Below the pieces are notes generated by a model. It worked only from the letters and a program-made list of their open reading frames with translations, made no database searches and was not told the origin of the DNA. From positions 1-37,131 of the forward strand of contig JBFWMT010000022.1 in NCBI GenBank assembly GCA_050251415.1: a stretch of 37,131 nucleotides of DNA. Reading direction: 5' to 3'. The translations under genes were made by a program, and so were the position numbers. Source of the DNA: UBA8514 sp050251415 (lineage in GTDB: Bacteria > Bacillota > Clostridia > Lachnospirales > Anaerotignaceae). This document shows positions 20,501 through 29,684 of this stretch, piece after piece (positions within the stretch are counted from its first letter, which is position 1; each line of letters opens with the position of its first letter).

Positions 20501-23500
20501 GTAAAGCTAGCTGCGGGAAGTACTGAAATTGGTTACGGCGTATATCAAATACTGGATGACTACCCTGGTGGCGTTTATGTGGTGGTCGCAGGAGAAAATG
20601 AGGATATGCCAACAATGGCAAGCGGTTACTATTTAGCTACAGCAAAGCTGAAAGACATTGATAATAAATATAAAGACAATGAATATGCAGATATTTATGA
20701 CAGCAGTTATAATAAAGGAAATTCTGTGATGAATATTAAAACCTATTCAAAATATATTTATCTTCCACTTACCAGCAAGGACGGAGAATATGTAAAGGAT
20801 TTTTACTACTACGATTATGTAAATAGCAAGTATGTTCAGGCAACGGCAGAAGAAACTTACACTGTTGACGGTGAAAAGTATGTAAAGCTTGCAAAAATTC
20901 CTATTACCACAAAAAAAGCATACTTAAATGTATACTTTACGACATCAAACGGGAAAACGCAGTACGGAACAGTTGAAATGGATTACAGCAGTGCGGCTGC
21001 GACAACAGGTATTTATACCCAAGCACCTGATATGACTACTGCAACAGGGGCTGACTCTTACGTTAATACGGGGAAAGCAACGGTTTCTCTTTCTACTTCT
21101 TCTGAAAATGCAAAAATATACTATACCTGTACCAGCGGAACAACAGGAACAGACCCAGATACATCCAATTCAAACCAACTTTACTCAGGTTCATTTGAAT
21201 TATCTACAGAAAACACAGAGGGAGAAATGTTTACAATTAAAGCTGTTACGGTAAAAAGCGGTTTTATAACCTCGGATGTTAAGGAATATACCATTACCTT
21301 CCAAAAAGAAGGTATGGCGGCAGTTACGGCTGAAAAACCTGTTATTTTTGCAAAATACAAAAGCGGTGATACAGCTGAGAACGGTATTTATAATATTACA
21401 ATAACAAGCCAAACGGAGGGTACAACAGTTTATTATACCACGGATGGCTCGCAGCCTTCTTCCAAGAATGGAACTTTGTATACAGGAAAATTCAGTGCTC
21501 CTGCCCTTACAAACGGTTCTGCAACAGTAATAAAGGCAATTGCCATAGGAGAAGATGTAAATGCTTCTGAAATTGCCCAAGCAACCATTGCGTTCTCAGC
21601 TGATTGGTGGGATAACCTTGAAGCAGGCACAAGCTATGAAGTGCCTATTAAAATGCTGAATTTTAGTAACAATAGCTTGCTTTCCATGGGAAATGGAGCA
21701 TTAACAGGAAAGTCTACATTAACTATTGATGCAGACGGTAATAAATTTTTAACTGTGCCGTTCCAAAGAATTGACATGGGTGGTATAGCAGGTTATTTAG
21801 TAAACTTATGGTATTTTGAAAGTGAAGACATTGCTATAGCAAGTACATGGAAAGACAACCTTACAAATGGTACATATGAATATACGGCTGGCGGAAAAAT
21901 TGAAAATGTAACGATACCTTTATTTAATAGCAACGAAAAGGTAACGGTGGGCATTGAAGCGGATTACGAGGCTATGGGCAGGCAAAGAGCCACTTTATCT
22001 TTAGATTACTCTGATGTAATTGAAGCAGTTACAGGGGTTGAAGTTGAAGACGAAAAGCAAGTAGACACGCCTATAATAGATTCAGTATTGAATGCAGCTG
22101 GAGACGCTATGCTTGTTACAATTTCAATGCCTACGGCAGGGGAGGTGCTAGACGCTGACATTTATTGTGTGGTAAGCGGAAGCGATGAGGCAACCGTTGA
22201 ACATAAAGAGGAAAATAAATATACAGGTGAAATTACAATTACAAAGGAACAGGCGGCGGCATTGGGCGGTACAGAGGATACAGTCAATGTATTTGCAGTG
22301 GCTGTTAAGGAGGGTTATGCAGACTCCTTAGTTAATGTTAAAAAGCTTACCTTTGACACAAGTACTTCAGGTGGAAACACAGGTGGTGTAGTGGATGACG
22401 GCGAAATAGACGTAACAAAGGACGGCAAGTATTGGGTGAATATTGACCTTTATAAGGCAAGCGATGACGAGCCATCTATGGGAAATGTTGCCTTCGACAA
22501 TAACAGACAGGCACTTATTATTACAAGCGGCGGAGAGTCGGTAATTCAGATGGGTTCAAACCCTGTTAGAATAGACCCTTATTATTCAGGTATGCAGGAG
22601 TTCCAATATAGAAATGCACAGGGTATATATCAGCTTGCTACTGCGGTGGAAACACAAGAAATTAAAACCACCTATAACGGCAATGAGTACACCTTCGACT
22701 ATCTTAAGAAGTTCCAGTTTACTTTGCCAAACGTGACAGAGGAATTTATTGACGTAAAGGTAAAAGTACCATATACCATAATGGATTCAGCTGTAGGCAA
22801 TGGTGCAATTGATGCACGGCTTAAAATAGACTGGAGTAGTCTTACAGCGGGAGCGGCAACAGACGAACTTCACACTAATTCTTCGGCTTCAGAAGGCTCC
22901 GTATCTATTGAAAGTGATGCGGTGGATGCTACAGATGCTGTAACAGGAATTCGCCTTTTAGCCCCAGAAAACGTGTTGCTTAGTGGTGCAGCCCTTAAAG
23001 CGGATGAAATATTAGAAGGCAAAGAGTATGAAAATGCGGAAAAAGCTTTAGGGGAAGGCATAGACAAATTTATGCTTTACAACATACTTGCCACCGTTAA
23101 TGGGGAAGCGATTACCCCTAGTGCCAGTGTGGAGTTATTTATTCCAATTCCTACAGAGTTTGAAGAGGGAAAAGTTGCTCTTTATAGAATTAATGATGAC
23201 GGGACAAAGACCCTTGTTGTTGGAGAGGTAGAGCATGGAGTTCGGGCAATGGCTGTAGGCACAACAGAGCCTAGATTCTATGTTGTTAAAACAGATAAAC
23301 TTGGTATGTTCGCCTTGGTTGAAACAGAGGAGGCTATGGATATTGCACAGCCTACCCTTGAAGTGGTGGAGGAAGAAATATTTAGTGATATTTCTGACCA
23401 TTGGGCAAAGGATTACATAAAAAAGGCAGTAGCACAGGGACTTTTTAGCGGAATAAGTGATACAGAATTTGGACCTGACCTTAAAATGACAAGAGGAATG

Positions 23501-23962
23501 TTTGTAACGGTTCTTGGCAGAATTGAAGGAGTTAATGAAAAAGCCTACAGAGGAAATAAATTCAGCGATGTGAAGGACGAAAATTATTTCTCATCCTATG
23601 TAATTTGGGCAGCAGAAAAGGGTATTGTAAGCGGTATGGAGGATGGAACTTTTGCGCCAAACGCCGATGTAACCAGAGAACAAATGGCATTTATGCTTGC
23701 TAAATATGCCGAAATTAAAGGCATTGAACTTAAACACAGCACAAAGGCAGATTTTACTGACATTGGAGCAGTAAGCAATTGGTCACAGGCAAGTGTAAAA
23801 ACCCTTGCACAGGCAGGTGTTATAAGCGGACGTGAAAACGGAAGTTTTGCGCCACAGGAAACAGCCTCAAGGGCAGACGTTGCGGCTATGCTTGTAAGGT
23901 TTATGGAGGAATACATGCCCTCTCAGCAAGCTGAAACAACAGATGAAAATTTAACGCTTTAA
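17582..23962 (+). CDS. giant S-layer-anchored surface protein with Fn3-like/chitobiase repeats and NEAT-like domains
   Basis: 2126 aa. TTG start (17582) chosen because it opens a good signal peptide (cleavage after TNAFA, ~26) behind GGGAG. A Thr/Glu stalk of TEETGx hexapeptides fills ~39-142. Four CHB_HEX_C-type domains follow, marked by YYTLDGTDP or variants (~203, 309, 431, 533), with two more at ~1178 and ~1283. NEAT-like domains: ~593-730 (weak), ~1013-1139 (NSVMN), ~1342-1478 (YEVPIKML, SMGN) and ~1614-1754 (DGKYWVNIDLYKASDD, SMGN); the last two keep a Tyr in the final strands (EADYEAMG, VPYTIMD). Three SLH domains end the protein (~1934-2115), anchoring it to wall polymer. Likely role: capture of haem or haemoproteins at the surface and transfer inward. 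Domain names are by eye; ligand is inferred. Confidence 0.85.
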   Translation: MKYKKYLTMFLAGTLAVSSVPTNAFADTSGQQVEQQQDSTEETGATEETGTTEGTTEGTTEETGTTEETETTEETGTTEETGATEETGATEETGATEETGATEETGATEETGTTEETGTTEETGTTEEAENTEETENIEETAASEEITEGEDLLLSSLMGTAAVTVASPTISTYFGSLTTQTHYVNDATVSVEIAVPEDTTVYYTLDGTDPIESETKQLYSGVFTVSASSTEAETIPIKAVASQEVAEDETTTTVYSQVVSEEVDFIAEVNVAEPTITTYDSSGTTQESYSYISAVTVEMDAPVTSEIFFTTDGTDPIESSTKQLYEGSFNVAIPTAQYMTGGTKAIKAVARTGVEGTDGEITYVYSDVVDTEVVFRAYVALSNPTITATQQISGISLATSSMSKAMSGIANNETVVIGITHTNAGTTRVLYTLDGTDPRTSETAIEYQDEFEVKASSLAAESVVLRVTVEVLDGTEKTYSSPRKLTMSFLQETIVAPEFSLTALEDGETKYSNSSEVTATISNYDSSLGYVYTLDGTDPTLESSPYDSSTGITRIKAPSSAGGKVEIKVAAVKDGKYLSDITSKEIYFKPADDLVLTQGNYIADFVNVSASIDTKDVELNVAEEGKMSLTIRFREKNTTYDSYIFKAATLVDDEGKETPLTFEEPAEGATYVYSGVKTYAIKTVTVPYNSFSEDVTLKFQNSSDSWASYVLTLNSQPKLASEKTIDNSVMGYSLSAEPSELTYDGYRQCFGTIDINLDSQGYSVTRPMVYYYTTDDTEEIDFNSRSTDYSSINSLRVTGNYGQYDESYNMIYPTSDDPHTLNIRVKGYVEGLGWTDEISIPMKFNAKALKNDIQDANGSGAFLTTKATFSNGTTSPNYTISYDTVFKVDTVTDETAISQYADLISQVNADHGSSNMRVLNVVLETPTGDKVKVLDATGEFKDSNIAIPGTDGFKVETVSLYRITENGTKAELVKLAAGSTEIGYGVYQILDDYPGGVYVVVAGENEDMPTMASGYYLATAKLKDIDNKYKDNEYADIYDSSYNKGNSVMNIKTYSKYIYLPLTSKDGEYVKDFYYYDYVNSKYVQATAEETYTVDGEKYVKLAKIPITTKKAYLNVYFTTSNGKTQYGTVEMDYSSAAATTGIYTQAPDMTTATGADSYVNTGKATVSLSTSSENAKIYYTCTSGTTGTDPDTSNSNQLYSGSFELSTENTEGEMFTIKAVTVKSGFITSDVKEYTITFQKEGMAAVTAEKPVIFAKYKSGDTAENGIYNITITSQTEGTTVYYTTDGSQPSSKNGTLYTGKFSAPALTNGSATVIKAIAIGEDVNASEIAQATIAFSADWWDNLEAGTSYEVPIKMLNFSNNSLLSMGNGALTGKSTLTIDADGNKFLTVPFQRIDMGGIAGYLVNLWYFESEDIAIASTWKDNLTNGTYEYTAGGKIENVTIPLFNSNEKVTVGIEADYEAMGRQRATLSLDYSDVIEAVTGVEVEDEKQVDTPIIDSVLNAAGDAMLVTISMPTAGEVLDADIYCVVSGSDEATVEHKEENKYTGEITITKEQAAALGGTEDTVNVFAVAVKEGYADSLVNVKKLTFDTSTSGGNTGGVVDDGEIDVTKDGKYWVNIDLYKASDDEPSMGNVAFDNNRQALIITSGGESVIQMGSNPVRIDPYYSGMQEFQYRNAQGIYQLATAVETQEIKTTYNGNEYTFDYLKKFQFTLPNVTEEFIDVKVKVPYTIMDSAVGNGAIDARLKIDWSSLTAGAATDELHTNSSASEGSVSIESDAVDATDAVTGIRLLAPENVLLSGAALKADEILEGKEYENAEKALGEGIDKFMLYNILATVNGEAITPSASVELFIPIPTEFEEGKVALYRINDDGTKTLVVGEVEHGVRAMAVGTTEPRFYVVKTDKLGMFALVETEEAMDIAQPTLEVVEEEIFSDISDHWAKDYIKKAVAQGLFSGISDTEFGPDLKMTRGMFVTVLGRIEGVNEKAYRGNKFSDVKDENYFSSYVIWAAEKGIVSGMEDGTFAPNADVTREQMAFMLAKYAEIKGIELKHSTKADFTDIGAVSNWSQASVKTLAQAGVISGRENGSFAPQETASRADVAAMLVRFMEEYMPSQQAETTDENLTL
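17690..17960 (+). repeat. in-frame 18-bp tandem repeats encoding TEETGx stalk
   Basis: Imperfect units of ACAGAAGAAACAGGAGCA, most uniform at about 17815-17925 where near-identical copies follow each other. As unit length is a multiple of three, copy-number change would lengthen or shorten the stalk without a frameshift. Confidence 0.85.
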
Positions 23963-24005
23963 TTCAGCTACAAAACCATTAATATATAATTCTAACAACA
24001 GGCCG

Positions 24006-24026
24006 AGCCCTTCTATTAGAAGGGCT
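24006..24026 (+). other. intercistronic hairpin
   Basis: AGCCCTTCT / AGAAGGGCT perfect 9-bp stem with a 3-nt loop, no T-tract. Probably an mRNA stabiliser or processing site between the two surface-protein genes. Confidence 0.6.
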
Positions 24027-24057
24027 GTCTGTCTGTATTGAAAACGGAGGAAAAATA

Positions 24058-25146
24058 ATGAAAAAATTAAGCCTTAAAAAAGGTGTTTGTGTAATTATGG
24101 CAGTTATGGCTTGTTGTTTTACCCAAGTAAATGCCTTTGCTTTAAGCGATGGGGTTTATACGGCAAATACCCTAACCTACTATCTTAACCCAGACACAGG
24201 AAAAACCGATGATGGCGGAACAGGGAATGCAGAAATTGGCGAAGGTATGTGCAGAAGTGCCGTGTATGAAAAAGCCCTCGTTGAACAGCAGAATGGTAAG
24301 ACGTGGATAACCCTAAGAATACTTTTATACAGTAATCTTTCTAATGCAAGAATTTATACACAGGATTCACCTAAGGGAGGCTATACAGAGGTAAAGTATT
24401 CCCTTATGACAGAAAATTCAGCTAACGACAGCGGAGATTTTCGTTTTGCAGCCCCTTCGGCAGACTGTTATATTAAAACTAAAATGTACGTTGCACCTAT
24501 GGGCAGAGACGTATGTTTCTACTGGAAATTAGATACTGCAACAGCCCAAAGCGGTAATGCAGATTTCATAAAAACCATAAAAACAGGCACAACATCCAAA
24601 GAGGAAGGCTTTACAGATGTTTCTTCCCATTGGGCAAAAACAGACATTGAAAGCGTTGTTGCTAAAAAACTTTTTAGCGGCACAACGGATACTACATTTA
24701 GCCCCGATACAGCTATGTCCAGAGGCATGTTTGTAACCGTGTTAGGCAGACTTAGCGGAGAGGACGTTTCAGCTTACAGCAGTGCTAAGTTTACAGATGT
24801 AAATTCAACCCAGTATTATGCAAAGTATATTGGGTGGGCAAATGCAAAGGGGCTGGTTTCGGGTATAAGCGAAACCGCCTTTAACCCAGATGCACCAGTA
24901 ACTTGCGAGCAGGCGGCGGCTATTATGGTAAAATATGCCCAAAAACAGGGAATTACCCTTAAAACAGATGGTGCAGCACCAGCAATGGAGAAAGTAAGCA
25001 ATTGGGCTAAGGATAGCGTGGAACAGGCAGGCAAGGCAGGGCTTATTTCAAGCCAAAACACCAATGGCTATCAATTTACTTCATCAGCCACCAGAGCCGA
25101 TGTTGCTTCTATTATAATGAACTATGTAAATGGTTACGCTAAATGA
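24058..25146 (+). CDS. secreted NEAT-like/SLH surface protein
   Basis: 362 aa. Signal peptide ~1-29 (MKKLSLKKGVCVIMAVMACC, cleavage near NAFA-LSDG). Residues ~30-165 form a NEAT-like domain: LSDGVYTANTLTYYLNPDTG, EIGEGMCRSAVYEKALVE, NGKTWITLRILLYSN, then YVAPMGRDVCFYWKLD. Here the haem-lip motif is GMCRS in place of SMxN, so ligand binding may differ, perhaps using Met or Cys. Three SLH domains (~181-362; SSHWAKTDIESVVAKKLFSG, FSPDTAMSRGMFVTVLGRLS) anchor it beside the giant protein. GGAGG lies 7 nt upstream. Third gene of the haem operon. A likely relay between the outer receptor and the lipoprotein (inference). Confidence 0.82.
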   Translation: MKKLSLKKGVCVIMAVMACCFTQVNAFALSDGVYTANTLTYYLNPDTGKTDDGGTGNAEIGEGMCRSAVYEKALVEQQNGKTWITLRILLYSNLSNARIYTQDSPKGGYTEVKYSLMTENSANDSGDFRFAAPSADCYIKTKMYVAPMGRDVCFYWKLDTATAQSGNADFIKTIKTGTTSKEEGFTDVSSHWAKTDIESVVAKKLFSGTTDTTFSPDTAMSRGMFVTVLGRLSGEDVSAYSSAKFTDVNSTQYYAKYIGWANAKGLVSGISETAFNPDAPVTCEQAAAIMVKYAQKQGITLKTDGAAPAMEKVSNWAKDSVEQAGKAGLISSQNTNGYQFTSSATRADVASIIMNYVNGYAK

Positions 25147-25187
25147 AAAGAAGGTTTCAGCTTTTAGCGTAGAAAGGGGTAATAAAA

Positions 25188-26312
25188 ATGAAAAAAATAA
25201 AAGGAAAATTGTCCTTTATGATGTTTTTACTTTGCGCACTTATGGCATTTGCCTTCACAGGCTGTGTTGACCAAAGCGGAGGGAAAGCCCAAGTGTCAGC
25301 AGTGGTAGAAGACAATACTACAACGGTAGAAAAAGTCGCAAAGGAAAAAACCACAGAAAAAATATCAGAAACAGCGCAGAAAGCAGAAGAAAAAACAGAA
25401 GAGGAAATAGAGAGCAAGGAAAAGCAAGAGCCCATAGAGGAAAAAACCACTGACAAAGTGGAGGAAGAAGGAAAAACGGCACAGACTGAAACAGCCGTAA
25501 AAGACCAAGTTGTAGAGCAACCACAACCAAAGGCAGAAACCCGCATTATAGCTACTTCTGCGGCTACTTGCGAAATTATGAATAGACTGGGTATAGACCT
25601 TGTAGGCGTTCCAACCACCACCGTTTCCACCATAGCCTCCCGTTATGACGGGGTAACACGGATAGGTACACCTATGGCACCCGATATGGAGATAATTAAA
25701 ACCTTGAAACCTACCGATGTAATAGGGCCAAATACCCTTGAGGAGGATTTGAAAATTAAATATGATAACATAGGGGTAAATTCAACTTTTTTGGATTTAA
25801 AAAGTGTAAAAGGTTTATATGATAGCATTACCCTTGTGGGTAATAAATATGGGAAAGAAGAAGAGGCAAAGACATTGGTGGCAGATTACAATACCTTTAT
25901 GGATAACTACAAGGCAAAGCATGTTGTTACACAAAAGCCTAAGGTGCTGGTGCTGATGGGGCTTCCAGGAAGTTATCTTGTGGCAACCAATAAATCCTAC
26001 GCAGGGTCACTGGTGGAACTTGCGGGTGGAGTAAACGTATTCCCAAGCGATGAAAAGGACTTCCTTAATGTTAACCCAGAGGAAATGTTAAGTACAGACC
26101 CCGATATTATAATAAGAACCGCCCACGGACTGCCTAAAGAGGCACTTAAAATGTTTGCCAAGGAATTTTCTGAAAACGACATTTGGAAACACTTTAGGGC
26201 GGTAGAAGAAGGCAAGGTTTACGATGTGGATTATATGATTTTTGGTATGAGTGCGACTTTTGACTATCCACAGGCACTTTCAGACTTAGAGCCTATGCTT
26301 TATGGAGATTAA
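25188..26312 (+). CDS. isdE: haem-binding lipoprotein of ABC importer, IsdE-like
   Basis: 374-aa membrane-anchored substrate-binding protein. Signal with lipobox FTGC (Cys26). Residues ~30-118 are an unusual long Lys/Glu/Thr-rich linker, probably helical, that could reach through the thick wall. The remainder is a Peripla_BP_2 domain very like IsdE: TRIIATSAATCEIMNRLGID, DLVGVPTTT, RIGTPMAPDME, LDLKSVKGLYDSI. Both IsdE haem axial ligands appear present: Met163 (in GTPMAPDME) and His313 (in IRTAHGLP). This is the strongest evidence that the operon handles haem. Start has AAAGGGG 8 nt upstream; the stop precedes the permease ATG by one base. Confidence 0.9.
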   Translation: MKKIKGKLSFMMFLLCALMAFAFTGCVDQSGGKAQVSAVVEDNTTTVEKVAKEKTTEKISETAQKAEEKTEEEIESKEKQEPIEEKTTDKVEEEGKTAQTETAVKDQVVEQPQPKAETRIIATSAATCEIMNRLGIDLVGVPTTTVSTIASRYDGVTRIGTPMAPDMEIIKTLKPTDVIGPNTLEEDLKIKYDNIGVNSTFLDLKSVKGLYDSITLVGNKYGKEEEAKTLVADYNTFMDNYKAKHVVTQKPKVLVLMGLPGSYLVATNKSYAGSLVELAGGVNVFPSDEKDFLNVNPEEMLSTDPDIIIRTAHGLPKEALKMFAKEFSENDIWKHFRAVEEGKVYDVDYMIFGMSATFDYPQALSDLEPMLYGD

Positions 26313-26313
26313 T

Positions 26314-27300
26314 ATGAATAAAAAAAGAATTTTATGTTTTGGCATTTTAATTCCTATGCTTTTGGGAATTTTCTTTTTGTCCGTTAATATGGGAAGCATT
26401 AAGGTAACTTATGGAGAACTTTTTAGAGGTCTTTTTGTAGAATATAACGAAAATGTGGCCACTATTTACGATTTAAGGTTTCCACGAATTATAATTGCTA
26501 TGGTGTCGGGGGCTGGGTTAGCAGTTTCTGGTGTGCTTTTTCAGGCGGTGCTTAAAAACCCATTGGCAGACCCAGGCATTATTGGAATTTCTGCAGGAGC
26601 AGGCTTTATTTCTGTGCTGATTGTGGCCTTTTTTCCAACGTGGTATTTCTTTACCCCGCTGTTTTCTTTTTTAGGTGGAATACTTGCCTGTGTTTTGGTG
26701 TATTCCCTTTCATGGAAGTCTGGATTTTCACCCCTTAGAATAATTCTTGTAGGGGTTGCCGTAAATGCAGTTTTCACAGGGCTTATGCAGGCGTTTGGCT
26801 CTATGAGCGGTCAAGATTATTCTGGTGCGGCAGCAATAGTGAATGCAAATATCTCTATGAAAACATGGAAAGATGTAAAACTTTTAACAGGCTACGTGGT
26901 GTTGGGGCTGATCCTTTCACTGGTGGTTGCTGGCAGATGCAACATTCTTGCCCTGGAGGATAAAACCATCAGAAGTTTAGGTATTAATGTGAATGGTGTA
27001 AGGGCAGTAGTTTCTGTAATAGCTGTACTGCTTGCCTCTATTACAACGGCTGTGGTGGGAACAGTTAGCTTTATAGGCTTAATTGTACCCCACATAGGGC
27101 GGCTGATGGTTGGCAGTGACCATAAATATTTAATTCCATTTTCTATGCTTTTGGGTGCATTTATTATGCTTTTGGCAGACACCGTTGGCAGGCTTATTGC
27201 CTATCCATACGAAGTTTCGGCAGCAATTATTATGGCTGTCATCGGTGGGCCATTCTTTATTATACTGCTGAAAAGGAGTGACCAAACTTATGGAGGTTAA
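26314..27300 (+). CDS. isdF: haem ABC transporter permease, IsdF/FecCD family
   Basis: 328-aa membrane protein of the FecCD/BtuC type with about nine to ten helices, forming the import channel with the ATPase. Family motifs: LRFPRIIIAMVSGAGLAVSG, FQAVLKNPLADPGIIGISAG and GTVSFIGLIVPHIGRLMVG (the cytoplasmic coupling helix). Start set at 26314, where GGAG lies 6 nt upstream; an in-frame ATG at 26302 overlaps the IsdE reading frame and lacks a site. Its 3' end overlaps the ATPase gene by 11 nt, indicating translational coupling. Confidence 0.9.
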   Translation: MNKKRILCFGILIPMLLGIFFLSVNMGSIKVTYGELFRGLFVEYNENVATIYDLRFPRIIIAMVSGAGLAVSGVLFQAVLKNPLADPGIIGISAGAGFISVLIVAFFPTWYFFTPLFSFLGGILACVLVYSLSWKSGFSPLRIILVGVAVNAVFTGLMQAFGSMSGQDYSGAAAIVNANISMKTWKDVKLLTGYVVLGLILSLVVAGRCNILALEDKTIRSLGINVNGVRAVVSVIAVLLASITTAVVGTVSFIGLIVPHIGRLMVGSDHKYLIPFSMLLGAFIMLLADTVGRLIAYPYEVSAAIIMAVIGGPFFIILLKRSDQTYGG

Positions 27301-28048
27301 AGAACTGGAATTTTCTTATGGCAAAGAAAAGGTGCTCAATAATATTTCGTTTAAAATACCAAGGGGAAAAATAACAACCCTAATTGGTGCAAACGGCTGT
27401 GGAAAATCTACCTTATTTAATGTAATGACAAAAAATTTAAGGGTACATAAGGGTGGCGTATTCCTTGATGGGAAAAATATTAGTGAAATTCCGCTGAAAC
27501 AATTTGCAAAGCATGTTGCCATCGTACACCAATATAATGTTGCGCCTAACGATTTAACCGTTGGGAAACTAATAGGCTACGGCAGAATTGCCCATGGCGG
27601 CTTTTATAAAAAGAATAAAGATGAGGACGAAAAGCTAATTCAGTGGGCAATGGAAATAACCAACGTGGTGGAATTTAAGGATAGGCAAATTTCCGATTTA
27701 TCGGGTGGACAAAAGCAAAGGGTGTGGATAGCCATGGCGTTGGCACAAAACACTAAAATACTGTTTTTAGATGAACCCACAACCTATTTGGATATTCGCT
27801 ATCAAATTGAAATATTAAAACTGATTAAGCGTTTAAACAAGGAGTTTGGCATTACAATTATTACCGTACTGCATGACATTAACCAGGCAATTCATTATAG
27901 CGATGAAATAATAGCCATGAAAGACGGCAAAATAATAGCACAAGGAGCACCCAAAGATGTGGTGACAGGAAAAGCTATAAAAGAAGTGTATGATATTGAT
28001 TTGAAGATAGGAAAAGTGGACGGTAGCAGTTTTGTGCTTACGGTTTAA
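27290..28048 (+). CDS. haem ABC transporter ATP-binding protein
   Basis: 252-aa ATPase of the FecE/BtuD class that powers the importer. Walker A GANGCGKST (~34-42), Q-loop HQYN, signature LSGGQKQRV, Walker B ILFLDEPTTYLD and H-loop TVLHDINQA are all intact. Start set at 27290 (MEVKELEFSYG) with AAGGAG 11 nt upstream; a GTG at 27278 lies within the ribosome site. Last gene of the haem operon; a terminator follows after 67 nt. No haem oxygenase gene follows, so the fate of imported haem (iron source or cofactor) is not shown by this window. Confidence 0.9.
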   Translation: MEVKELEFSYGKEKVLNNISFKIPRGKITTLIGANGCGKSTLFNVMTKNLRVHKGGVFLDGKNISEIPLKQFAKHVAIVHQYNVAPNDLTVGKLIGYGRIAHGGFYKKNKDEDEKLIQWAMEITNVVEFKDRQISDLSGGQKQRVWIAMALAQNTKILFLDEPTTYLDIRYQIEILKLIKRLNKEFGITIITVLHDINQAIHYSDEIIAMKDGKIIAQGAPKDVVTGKAIKEVYDIDLKIGKVDGSSFVLTV

Positions 28049-28115
28049 TGGAATACATGTTTATCACTAAGTGGCAAGGTGGATACGAATTTATTTTCAA
28101 CAGAATGTAAAAAAG

Positions 28116-28161
28116 ACAGTGTCTGAAGGTTTTTAAACTTGCCTTGAGACACTGTTTTTTT
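28116..28161 (+). terminator. terminator of the haem operon
   Basis: ACAGTGTCT / AGACACTGT perfect outer stem (28116-28124 / 28147-28155), inner GAAGG/CCTT pairing, then seven to eight T. Confidence 0.92.
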
Positions 28162-28177
28162 AATACCTGTAACTAAT

Positions 28178-28205
28178 GGAAACACCAAAATATTTCAGTG
28201 TTTCC
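28178..28205 (-). terminator. hairpin at the 3' side of the NHL-SLH pseudogene
   Basis: GGAAACAC / GTGTTTCC 8-bp stem, 12-nt loop. Probably the old terminator of the minus-strand gene. It shares TCAGTGTTTCC with dispersed repeats A and B. Confidence 0.45.
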
Positions 28206-28224
28206 TTAATTATATCTAAGCAAA

Positions 28225-29684
28225 TTAGTTGTTAATTAATTCACCTTGCAATAGCAAGTTTCTTACTGCTGTTAATGCTTCGGCTTGGGTTAATGTATCT
28301 TTTGGAGCTAATACACCGTTTCCATTGCCGTTAAAAATTTTAGCATTTACAACTCTGGTTACAGCTTCATCGGGTTCAAAATTGGTATAATCAATAAGCA
28401 CCAGTCTTGAAGCCATGTCGTTCACTGTTTCTTCTGCCCAATGACCTTCAACAGAGGCTACAGTAATAGGGTTAGAAATTACAGAGTAAGCTGAATTTGT
28501 TAAACTGTTTAGTTTAGCATAATACTTGCCACTTTTTTAAACACTACAGTTGGCACATGAGAGTATGTACCATCTGCATTAAACACAACGCCTGTTGTAA
28601 TTTTACTTGGGTCAACATTTGCAGGGATTTCAATTATTCTTTCAACATAGTTGGAGAATTGACTTACAGTTGTTTCTCTTGTAACACCGTCTGTGCCTGT
28701 AGCTTTTGCAACTATTTCAAATTCCACAGGAGGTGCAACAAATACGTGTTCCTGGCTTTTAGCAATCTGGTTATATTTGGCTAATACATCAGCTGATACT
28801 TCTTTAATTCTTACTTCAACTTCAATATCTTTTAATTGGTCTGAATTTACAGTCAAAATGTCTGCCACTTTTTCAATTGTAATTTCAGCCGCTGGAAGTA
28901 CATACTCCACGTTGTCCTTAGTTATGGAAACTTTAAAAGCGTCATCTTCCAGTTGTTTTATAATATCTCCTGTTAAACCAGTTGGGGCAGATTGGTTTTG
29001 ATTAGGGGCTACGTTGTTTGTAATGCCCATTTCAGTAAAATTATCCAATTCCAAACCAGTTCCTAAGGTAGTTAAATTAGTAGTTCCTGTTTTTGCATAG
29101 CTTACTTTTACGTTTGTATCCGAATAGTTAATAGGTTTATCTAAAGTAAGTGTAATATTTGAACCCGATATACTAGCCGAAGTTACAGCAGGGTTTGATG
29201 CAACTCCGCTTACTGTAAAAGCTGACGGGTCTGCAATATTACCTGTAAGGGTTGTATTCATAGTGATTGAAATATGGGTAGTGTCTGTTGTGGAAGCACT
29301 GCCAGCCATCATAAAGATAGTAGAAGCCGCTGCTGTGAAGTATATGTATCCGCATCTATCCACATAGGAACCCCAAGGTGTATAAGTTCCTGTGCTGAAC
29401 TTAGCCAGGCTGTTCCGTCAAAAACAAATTTTTCAATTGTTTTGTAAGAAGTTGATACATATAAGTAACCATCCTCTCCAAAGGTAACCCAGTATGGGTT
29501 ACTTACACCCGTTATAAAATCACTAACCTGTGCGTCGGGCGCCATTTTTATAACCTTATTGTGGAGGTCGGAAACATATAGATTATCATTTTCATCAATT
29601 GCCATGCCTATTAAAGAAGAGGTACCAAGTCCTGTTACAAATTCAGAAAAATTACCGCCATTTACAAGTTTGTTTTTTAAAATT
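28225..29684 (-). pseudogene. decayed NHL-repeat / SLH surface protein
   Basis: Remnant of a secreted S-layer protein. A good ribosome site (AAAAGGAGGT) and ATG (29682-29684) encode only MNFKKQTCKWR before a stop. The real frame resumes as KLVNGGNFSEFVTGLG and NHL repeats (MAIDENDNLYVSDLHNKVIK), so the signal peptide region has been deleted. Near 29355 the frame shifts: WIDAD..., then GYIYFTAAAS in another frame, consistent with loss of one GGAT copy. Beta-sandwich domains follow (~28509-29300). Near 28509, CTAAACTAAAC carries a 5-bp duplication; removing it restores MLNSLTNSAYSVISN and the SLH start VEGHWAEETVNDMASR. The SLH region is itself truncated after DEAVTR. Four lesions make expression of a working protein very unlikely. 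Confidence 0.82.
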
